Assembly (NCBI RefSeq): GCF_002165625.1
Contig: NZ_NGNS01000011.1
Coordinates: forward strand, 1 to 64,000
Source: Neiella marina
GTDB lineage: Bacteria; Pseudomonadota; Gammaproteobacteria; Enterobacterales; Neiellaceae
DNA: 64,000 nucleotides
Direction: 5' to 3'
Position 1 is the stretch's first letter. Every line of letters begins with the position of its first letter. Positions 26,441-34,900 of the stretch are shown one piece after another. The translations under genes were made by a program, and so were the position numbers. The notes beneath the pieces are model-generated. The model was not told where the DNA came from. It did not search any database and saw only the letters and a list, made by a program, of their open reading frames with translations.

Positions 26441-29400
26441 ATGCCGCAGGAAGCAAACCTGTCCGCTGACGGACAGCCCCGCCAACAGATGCAGAAAGTT
26501 CTTGTCACGCGCCGGATCTACAACAAGTTCGTTGCCAATGAGATGCAAGAAGACTTTGCCTTGCGCTTTACCGCGAAGCGGGCCCGTAAGTGGTCATCGG
26601 GCTGGATTGCCAATACTGCGTTAGGCACTGTGTCATTCCTGGTGCTTGAAGCATTGGGCGGCGCTATTACCCTCAACTATGGTGTCACCAACGCCCTGTG
26701 GGCGATTTTTGCGGTTGCCTGTGTGGTGTTTATTAGTGGTTTGCCGATTAGCTACTACGCCGCCAAGTATGGCGTCGATGTTGATTTGTTGAGTCGTGGC
26801 GCCGGTTTTGGCTACATCGGCTCCACCGTGGTATCGCTGATATACGCCTCGTTTACTTTTATCTTCTTTGCCCTCGAAGCGGCCATTATGTCGATGGCGC
26901 TGCAGCTCCTTTTGGGGATCCCTTTGGTGGTGGGGTACATCATCAGCGCAGTAATGGTGATCCCGCTGGTGATGCACGGTATTAGCCGTATCGGTAAGTT
27001 CCAGCTTTGGACGCAGCCGCTGTGGTTGTTAATGCAACTGATCCCGCTGTTCTATGTGTTTACTCACCCTGATAGCCGTGTTGATGAATGGCTTAACTTT
27101 GCCGGTGTTGATGGCATTAGTGGCAATAACTTTGACCTATTGATGTTTGGCGCTGCATCGGCCGTGTTGTTATCGGTGGTAGCGCAAATTGGTGAGCAAG
27201 TCGACTTCCTGCGGTTTTTGCCTCAAGCCGAGAAAACCACCAAATTGAAGTGGTGGGGTGCGGTGATCTTGGGCGGTCCGGGATGGATGTTTGTTGGCGC
27301 CGCGAAGTTGGTACTGGGCAGTTTTCTTGCCTATCTGGCGCTCAAACATGGCGTTGCAGCTGCACTTGCCGATGATCCAGCTCATATGTATCAGGTGGTG
27401 TTTAGCTACGTCACTGACAACCCGCGCGTTGGCGTGCTGTTGGCTGCAATCTTTGTCATCGTCTCGCAGCTGAAGATTAACGTGGCCAATGCTTATGCTG
27501 GCTCATTAGCGTGGTCGAATTTCTTCTCGCGCCTAACCCACAGCCACCCAGGTCGGGTGGTTTGGATGTTCTTCAATGTCGCCATCGCCTTGTTGTTGAT
27601 GGAACTCGGTGTCTATCAGGCCATTGAAAGCATGTTGCAAGTTTACTCGGTACTGGTGTTGGCCTGGATCGGTACCTTGGTTGCCGATCTGATTATTAAC
27701 AAGCCGTTAGGCCTGAGCCCAAAGCATATCGAATTCAAGCGCTCGCAGTTGTATGACATCAACCCTGTTGGCCTAGGTTCGATGATCATTGCCTCAGTAT
27801 TTGGCTTTCTGGCTCACATGAATTGGTTTGGTGAAGTGACTAAGGCGTTGGCGTCATACTTGGCGTTTGTGATTCCTTTTATCACGGCGCCAGCAATAGC
27901 CTATTGGACCCGCGGTAAGTTCTATTTGGTTCGTTCCAATCAGGACTTGATTATTACTCAGCCACAATCCACTTGTGGTATTTGTGAGTTGGAGTTTGAA
28001 CAAGAAGACATGGTTTGGTGTCCAGCATATTCGGCACCTATATGCTCGTTGTGTTGCTCGTTGGATGTGCGATGCGGCGACAAATGTCGGCCGAAAGCGA
28101 CCTTGGCGGCACAGTTCAAACGCTGGTTTAGTCCTTATCTCAGCCCTGCTTGGATGACGCGTTTGTCATCTTCACTGGGCCAGTTCTTATTGGTGATGAC
28201 GACTATCAGCATCATCATGGCGGTGATCTTAACACTCGCTTACGCCCAATTACCGCACCGCATGTACTACGCCGAGGACCCCATATTTTGGGCCTTCACT
28301 AAAGCCTTTTTCTTACTATTGATTCTTATCGGTGTCGTCAGTTGGTTGTTTGTCCTGGCACGTTCGAGTGGCATGGTGGCAATGAAAGAAGTGCAATCTC
28401 ACGCTCGACTGCTCACCGAGGAAGTTGAAGCCCACCAAGAGACTCACAAAGCACTGCAATATGCCAAGGACCTTGCGGAAACGGCTAACCAAGCTAAAAG
28501 CCGATATTTAGCGGGGATCAGCCATGAATTGCGCACGCCATTGAATATTCTGCTGGGCTACGCTCAGCTGCTGTGCAATGACAACGAACTAACACGAGAG
28601 AAGCGCGATTATGCCCACATCCTTAAGCGCAGCGGCGAGCATCTCTCGGACTTGCTCGAAGGCTTACTGGAGATCTCGAAGATTGAAGCTGGGCGGTTAG
28701 AACTGGCTCGCGATGAGTTCAACGTCCGCGCTTTAATGAAGCAGTTGGTTGACATGTTTCAGCTTCAGGCACAGCGCAAAGGTATTGAGTTTACCGCGGA
28801 GATTAGCGATCGCTTGCCAGCCTATGTGGCTGCTGACAAAAAGCGCTTGCGTCAGATCCTAATTAACCTGCTCAACAATGCCATCAAATTTACATCCGCT
28901 GGCAGCGTCAAATTGACGGTGTCATTCCGCAGTGACGTTGCTCGCTTTATAGTCGCCGATACCGGCATTGGTATTGGCAAGCAAGATGTCGAGCGTATTT
29001 TCAAACCTTTCGAGCGCGGTGAAGAGTCGTCAGCCAAAGGCATTCGCGGTACTGGGTTAGGGCTGACTATTTCTAATAGCTTAGCGGAGTTAATGGGCGG
29101 CGAGATCCGTTGCGAAACTCAGTTGGGGCAGGGCAGCACCTTTACCCTGAGCCTGATGTTACCGGAGATCGAACGACCAGAATCAAGTGCCGAGCTACAC
29201 CATGCCACCGCCGTCGGTTATCAAGGCGGGCCATTCCATATCATGGTGGTCGATGATGAGCCGGCCCAACGAGAAATGTTACATCACATGCTCAGCCCTC
29301 TTGGTTTTGAAATCTGTCAGGCAGCGGACGCCAGCGAATGCCTTCAGCAAACCAAACAGTCGGCATTTGATTTGTACCTGCTTGATATTCAGATGCCAGG

Positions 29401-29857
29401 CCTGTCGGGCTGGCAGTTGGCGCAACAGCTGAGGCAAGCGGGTATTACTGCGCCTATTGTGATGTTTTCTGCCAATACCTTGGAGATGGAACAAAAGAGC
29501 ATCGCGGCGCAGCTTCATGATGACTACATCACTAAGCCGGTTGCGTTGGAGACCTTGTTGGAAACCCTGGAACGCAACCTCAAATTGCAGTGGATTTTTG
29601 CCGATGACAGCGCCAATGAGTTGGTAGGACAAAATCGCGGCGACCAACTGCCACCCACTGATGTGTTATTGCAACTGAAAAGCTGGGCCGAGATTGGCTA
29701 TATGAGCGCATTCAGTCAGGCGTTTCGTGATTTAGAAAGAGACCAAGCGATTTGCGGCAAATTTATCGAGCGTCTCGATGCCGATTTAAAGCAATGTAAT
29801 TTCGTCAATATTACCCAGTACTTAGATACCTTAATCCATGAACCTAGCGCAAACTAA
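26441..29857 (+). CDS. NCS1-permease hybrid histidine kinase/receiver
   Basis: 1138 residues in one frame. Residues about 40-490 form an NCS1 (purine/cytosine permease-like) transporter with about 12 helices. Residues 512-552 hold a Cys-rich cytoplasmic insert (CGIC, then CSLCC, then CGDKC), which could bind zinc or an iron-sulfur cluster. Two more helices follow (about 585-660). A HisKA domain has SHELRTPLN with phospho-His 695, and the ATPase has N-box NLLNNAIKF and DTGIGIG. A receiver follows with Asp 982 (LLDIQMPG), then an unassigned 90-residue tail. It is divergent from porin-urt and overlaps its LuxR-type partner. By analogy with transporter-linked kinases such as CbrA, I infer that the permease part senses, and may carry, a nitrogen compound. 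Confidence 0.88.
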   Translation: MPQEANLSADGQPRQQMQKVLVTRRIYNKFVANEMQEDFALRFTAKRARKWSSGWIANTALGTVSFLVLEALGGAITLNYGVTNALWAIFAVACVVFISGLPISYYAAKYGVDVDLLSRGAGFGYIGSTVVSLIYASFTFIFFALEAAIMSMALQLLLGIPLVVGYIISAVMVIPLVMHGISRIGKFQLWTQPLWLLMQLIPLFYVFTHPDSRVDEWLNFAGVDGISGNNFDLLMFGAASAVLLSVVAQIGEQVDFLRFLPQAEKTTKLKWWGAVILGGPGWMFVGAAKLVLGSFLAYLALKHGVAAALADDPAHMYQVVFSYVTDNPRVGVLLAAIFVIVSQLKINVANAYAGSLAWSNFFSRLTHSHPGRVVWMFFNVAIALLLMELGVYQAIESMLQVYSVLVLAWIGTLVADLIINKPLGLSPKHIEFKRSQLYDINPVGLGSMIIASVFGFLAHMNWFGEVTKALASYLAFVIPFITAPAIAYWTRGKFYLVRSNQDLIITQPQSTCGICELEFEQEDMVWCPAYSAPICSLCCSLDVRCGDKCRPKATLAAQFKRWFSPYLSPAWMTRLSSSLGQFLLVMTTISIIMAVILTLAYAQLPHRMYYAEDPIFWAFTKAFFLLLILIGVVSWLFVLARSSGMVAMKEVQSHARLLTEEVEAHQETHKALQYAKDLAETANQAKSRYLAGISHELRTPLNILLGYAQLLCNDNELTREKRDYAHILKRSGEHLSDLLEGLLEISKIEAGRLELARDEFNVRALMKQLVDMFQLQAQRKGIEFTAEISDRLPAYVAADKKRLRQILINLLNNAIKFTSAGSVKLTVSFRSDVARFIVADTGIGIGKQDVERIFKPFERGEESSAKGIRGTGLGLTISNSLAELMGGEIRCETQLGQGSTFTLSLMLPEIERPESSAELHHATAVGYQGGPFHIMVVDDEPAQREMLHHMLSPLGFEICQAADASECLQQTKQSAFDLYLLDIQMPGLSGWQLAQQLRQAGITAPIVMFSANTLEMEQKSIAAQLHDDYITKPVALETLLETLERNLKLQWIFADDSANELVGQNRGDQLPPTDVLLQLKSWAEIGYMSAFSQAFRDLERDQAICGKFIERLDADLKQCNFVNITQYLDTLIHEPSAN

Positions 29858-30740
29858 CAGCTCCATTGTACTTGTCGTTGACGACTCACCCGAGTCGCTC
29901 GGCATGCTTAATGTCACCCTAAATAATGCCGGATTGACTGTGCTGGTGGCTCTCAACGGTTTGCAAGCGCTTACCATTGTTGAGCGGGTAACCCCTGATG
30001 TGGTGCTGATGGATGCGGTGATGCCCGAAATGGACGGTTTCGATACCTGTCGGCAGTTGAAAATCAAACTGCCACAAACACCGGTTATTTTTATGACCGG
30101 CTTGACCGAATCAGAGCATGTCCTGAAGGGCTTTGAAGTCGGCGGGGTGGATTATGTCACCAAACCCATTGTGCCCGATGAAGTGCTAGCCCGCATTCGA
30201 GTCCATTGCCAAAACGCTAAGTTAGCAGAAACCGCGCAGGCGGCGCTGGACTATAGCGGTCAGTATGTGTTTTGTGTTGATAACCAAGGGCAAATGCAGT
30301 GGGCGACGCCCAACACTCAAGAGTTAGTCGGCTCATTGACCGAACAGCCGGAGCTCGCTTGGCAACAGATTGAGCAGCAATTATCGCCGTGGTTGAGTCA
30401 GTCAGATAAGAATGCCGGTTTGGAGTTACAAGCCTTTGACCCACCGATGAAAGCTTTCTACTCGGGTGAACATGAAGGTGCCTATCAGCTGATCCGCTTG
30501 GTCACCCCGAAAAAGACCAAAACGGCGGAAGCGTTGCAAGAAGAGTTAGGGCTCACTAAGCGTGAATCGCAAGTGATGTATTGGGTGTCATTTGGCAAAA
30601 CCAATTGGGAAGTTGCCCAGATCTTGTCGATGAGCCCTCGCACCGTCAACAAGCATCTGGAGCAAATCTTTAAGAAGTTAGGCGTCGACAATCGGACCTC
30701 TGCCTCGGCCATTTCGATCCGAGTGCTAGAGGCCGAATAA
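29838..30740 (+). CDS. LuxR-type response regulator
   Basis: 300 residues. A receiver domain occupies residues 8-125 (VVDDSPESL; phospho-acceptor in VVLMDAVMPEMDGF near residue 58; Lys in VTKPI). A middle segment with weak PAS-like character (VFCVDNQGQMQWATPNTQEL) follows. The C-terminal LuxR helix-turn-helix is LTKRESQVMYWVSFGKTNWE and SPRTVNKHLEQIFKKLGV, about 235-285. The ATG lies inside the last 20 bases of the hybrid kinase, so translation is coupled and the two form a two-component pair. The likely target is the divergent porin-urtABCDE-ureD operon. Confidence 0.9.
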   Translation: MNLAQTNSSIVLVVDDSPESLGMLNVTLNNAGLTVLVALNGLQALTIVERVTPDVVLMDAVMPEMDGFDTCRQLKIKLPQTPVIFMTGLTESEHVLKGFEVGGVDYVTKPIVPDEVLARIRVHCQNAKLAETAQAALDYSGQYVFCVDNQGQMQWATPNTQELVGSLTEQPELAWQQIEQQLSPWLSQSDKNAGLELQAFDPPMKAFYSGEHEGAYQLIRLVTPKKTKTAEALQEELGLTKRESQVMYWVSFGKTNWEVAQILSMSPRTVNKHLEQIFKKLGVDNRTSASAISIRVLEAE

Positions 30741-30754
30741 CAACGCCACAACAG

Positions 30755-31918
30755 CTAGTTTGACGACAGCTGTTCGCGGATTTGCTGGCACACTGATACC
30801 ACTGTGGTCGATGCCCGATTGAGTTGTTCGGTTGTTGGTGGTTGATTGCTCGCCAAGTCTTGCTCAATTGCAATGGCGACATCAGCAATACAAGTTACTC
30901 CTAGGTAGGCCGCTGCTCCTTTCATACCATGAACGTAGGCCGCCAGTTCATCTCCTTGCGACTGCAATCCATCGCCATACATATCGGCAAACTTGCGTAG
31001 CAAATCGACATAGACCTTAGGGTTGCCACCACAGCGTTGCAAGCCTGCTTCGCCATCCAGGCCATCAATACTCATTGCCTCGATACTTAAAGTTTCGATC
31101 TGTGCCGCTTCATTGTCTGTTGCTTGTTCCAATTCGATGGTTTGCTGCCAGCGACGGATTTCTTTGATGAGCTGCTGAACCCCTTTGACTAACCGCTGAC
31201 AATGACTCTCTACTTGCTCACTGGAAAGACGGTCTGCTTGCTCGACAAGCTCTTGCGCCAACCCCGTAAAATCAGGATGGGCGAGGTGACTAATGACTTG
31301 TTGGATTTGCCGTGCCGCATCCTGCAAGGCACCCGATTGTTGGCTGGCGGCGGCCTTTTTAAGCGCCATCACCTTCGGAACACAGACGCCAGTAAATTGC
31401 GTCAATAGTTCCTGTATCGGTTGTTGTAGTTGTTGGGCATGAGCTTTGACCCGAACTTTGTCGAGATATTCCTGCAGGTCATCAGCCTGGGCAGGTTGTG
31501 GCAGCCATTGATAAAGCAGTTGGTAGAATTGTTGGGGTTCGACCGGCTTGCTGGCAATAGCGTTCATGCCTGCTGCCAACGCTTGTTGTGTTTGTGCATG
31601 ATCGGTGGTGGCCGTCAGCGCAATAATTGGCAGTGACGCCCATTGCGGCTGTTGCCGAATTCGTTTTGTTGCCTCGATGCCATCCATGATGGGCATCTGA
31701 CAGTCCATTAACACGAGATCAAATGATTGCTCGGCAAGAATATTGATCGCTTGTGCGCCGTTTTCTGCCAACACCGGTTTAGTGTTCGCCTTGGATAGCA
31801 ACTCAAGCAGCAGAGTTTGGTGGATTTCATTGTCTTCGACAAATAGTACCCGAATACCGCGAATCGCAGACATGACGCGCTCATGCGGCACACCTTCAAT
31901 CGTTCTGGGTTGTATCAT
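30755..31918 (-). CDS. Receiver-HPt phosphorelay protein
   Basis: 387 residues: a receiver domain at about 20-140 (FVEDNEIHQTLL; Asp in LVLMDCQMPIMDG near residue 69), a Gln-rich helical linker and a C-terminal HPt domain with YVHGMKGAAAYLG (His near residue 328). It has no output DNA-binding domain. It is 34 bp downstream of the CHASE hybrid kinase on the same strand and is probably a relay partner for it. It ends 14 bp from the convergent LuxR-type regulator. An internal ATG 15 codons in is an alternative start. Confidence 0.85.
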   Translation of the reverse strand: MIQPRTIEGVPHERVMSAIRGIRVLFVEDNEIHQTLLLELLSKANTKPVLAENGAQAINILAEQSFDLVLMDCQMPIMDGIEATKRIRQQPQWASLPIIALTATTDHAQTQQALAAGMNAIASKPVEPQQFYQLLYQWLPQPAQADDLQEYLDKVRVKAHAQQLQQPIQELLTQFTGVCVPKVMALKKAAASQQSGALQDAARQIQQVISHLAHPDFTGLAQELVEQADRLSSEQVESHCQRLVKGVQQLIKEIRRWQQTIELEQATDNEAAQIETLSIEAMSIDGLDGEAGLQRCGGNPKVYVDLLRKFADMYGDGLQSQGDELAAYVHGMKGAAAYLGVTCIADVAIAIEQDLASNQPPTTEQLNRASTTVVSVCQQIREQLSSN

Positions 31919-31952
31919 GTATTGCCATACCTATGCTTATCAAATAACGGTT

Positions 31953-34900
31953 TTATTGGTTTCTGAGCCGTTTCAGTAGTTGTTCTAACAAATCATTAGC
32001 TTGGTCAAATTCAAAGTTTTCAGCCAATTCCGCCAGCGTGACCAACTCTGGTAATTGACTCGATAGCACAGGTGTTAACTGCTCAAGCACTGACATGGCT
32101 TCGGCATCATAGCTTTGTAGGTACTGCTGCAAGCTAACTAGCTGTTGATACTGCTCATCGGTGAGGGCGGGCTCCTTGGTTACAACCGCAGGCGTCGGCT
32201 CATCATCGGCATCTAGTTGCGCGAGAGACGCAATCACGGGCGCTAACTTGAGGTCTACTTGCTGCAACCGTCGGCGTACGTATTCATCATCTAGTCCATC
32301 AATAAGCGCTGCTTCCAACTCTTTCGCAGCTTCCTGAACACCTTTTGCGCCAATGCTGCCAGCGACGCTCTTGAGCGAGTGGGCATGGCGAGTGGCTGAA
32401 GTCTGATCCGACTCTGCGAGTGCTGATTCAAATGTGGCTTTGAAATCTTGATAGTTGTCGTAGAACTTAGTCAGAAGCTTGCGATATAGCGATTTGTTGT
32501 TCATTGATACTCGCAGACCAGTGCTAATGTCGATATCAGACAACGGTGGTAACTCGATTTCAGAATCGTTATTGGCTGTGACTTCTGAATCTTGCTGACT
32601 AGTTGCTTTGGGGGATATCCAATGCGCCATGATTTGGAACATTTGATTAATGTTGATTGGCTTAGCGATGTGGTCATTCATCCCCGCTTCGAGTACTTTT
32701 TCGCGGTCGCCCGCCATGACATTGGCTGTCATGGCAATTACCGGCAAGTCTTTAAAGCGCTGTTGATTGCGTATTTCTCGAGTTGCTGTGTAACCATCCA
32801 TCACCGGCATTTGGCAATCCATCAAGACACCGTCAAATGATTGTTGATCTAACAGCGTTAGGGCTTCTTGGCCATTGTTGGCAACGGTTGGGTTTAAGCC
32901 ATGGCTGCGCAGTAGCTCAACGGCGAGTTCCTTGTTTATTTCATTGTCTTCAACGAGCAGAATTTCGGCACCATTGAGTTTTCTAATCGCGCCCTTAACG
33001 CTTTCTTGCTTGGTCGATGTGCGAGAATCAGCTACAACCCCATGGCCCAGCGCCAGCAGCATGGTGTCGAGTAGCGTCGATGGCATCACGGGTTTCGACA
33101 AAAAACCTGCGAGTTCGACATCCTGTGCCTCGAGCTGCGCTTCCTCCCGGCCATACGCCGTGACCATGATGACCGTTGGAGCTGACTGTAATTTCGGGTC
33201 GTTTTGAATGAGTCGTGCGGTTTCAATACCGTCAATGCCCGGCATGCGCCAGTCCATTAGCACTAAGTCATACGGCGCTGGTTTATCGGCCGCCTCGATC
33301 ATGGCAATGGCGTCAGTACCATTGGTCGCTTCATCGATGGCAAAACCAAAATTCTCCAGCATGTTGCGCAGGATTAACCTGGACGAGCTGTTGTCATCGA
33401 CGATCAGTATTTTCAGTTCATTCAGCTCTTTGCGAGTCTTCATTGCTGTTGCGGCGCCAGCTTCTTGTAAACCGAGGCAACAAGTGAATGAGAATGTACT
33501 GCCATTACCGGCTTCACTGTCCACCCAAATCTCGCCCTGCATCAGCGACACTAGCTGTTTCGAAATTGCCAGTCCGAGACCCGTACCCCCATGCTTGCGA
33601 GTGGTTGAGGAGTCAACTTGGCTGAACGACTCAAACAAATGCTGTTGTTGCTCGGCATTCATGCCGATGCCGGTATCACGAATGGCAAACTGCAACACCG
33701 CTTCGTCTTTAGTACGCTCTTTCACGGTCGCTTGAACAACCACCTCGCCGCCTGCTTCGGTGAATTTGATGGCATTGCTACCTAAATTGAGAAGAATTTG
33801 TCCCAGCCGGAGTGGGTCACCAATCAATGCTGTGGGCAATTCGCAAGGCAGATCGAACATCAGCTCAACGCCACTCTCTTCTGCTTTTAGGCCGAGCAAA
33901 TTGTTGAGGCTTTCCATGACATCTTCGAGTTGGAAATCAATGTATTCGAGCTCAAGCTTGCCTGCTTCGATCTTAGAAAAGTCGAGAATGTCGTTGATGA
34001 TTCCCAACAGACTCTCTGCGCTGCGGTTGACCTTTTCAATATAGTTACGTTGTTTAGGAGCTAAATCGGTGCCCAGTGCCATGTGCGACATACCGATAAT
34101 GGCGTTCATCGGGGTTCTGATTTCGTGGCTCATATTGGCAAGAAAATCAGATTTGGCCTGAGTGGCTTCCTCTGCCACTTTTTTCGCCTCAATGAGCTCG
34201 GAGACCTCAGCAGAAAAGCCAAACATGCCGACAATGTTGTGCTGATCGTCATAGATGGGACGTTTATTTGATTTAACCCAACCGGTCGAGCCATCTGGCC
34301 GCAGGTAGCTCTCTAAATGATCGATGAGCGGTTCACCTTGTTCAATGACGGCACGTTCACCATCAAAGTATGCTTGCGCATCCTCGCGAGGAAAAATATC
34401 GAAGTCGGTTTTGCCTTTGGCGCCAAATACGCCATCTTGCCCAGTTAAGCACGCATGATTAAGGTTTTGTGCTCTGTATCGGTGCTCTGCATCTTTGATA
34501 TACAGAAAGTCACTGGAGAAATTGAGAATGGCGTTGAAATCGCGATTCAGTAGCAATAGCTCCTGACTTCGTTGCTCGGCTGCTTCTTTCGCCCGGGCCA
34601 AACTATTTTCCATCTCTTTGCGGGTAGTGATGTCGGTGACCGAACCACTGGTCCGATAGGCTTCTCCATTACCCTTTCTGAGTGACTTCGCGCGAGCCCT
34701 AAACCAACGATAGGAACCCGATTTGGTTCGCATGCGATACTCGATATCGTAAGGCACATCATCAACTAGGTGCGCCATAAACGCTTGGTTGGCCATTTCG
34801 AGCTCGTCGGGGTGAACGTGATCGCGCCAAGTATCTAGAGTATTCGGTAGTTCACCCGGCAGATAACCAAGAATTTCAGTGAACCGAGACGAAAACCAAT

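Noticed and set aside
33208-33735. 175-codon open frame antisense to the CHASE hybrid kinase
   Set aside because: Opposite the ATPase/receiver region; Ser-rich shadow translation without a ribosome-binding site.
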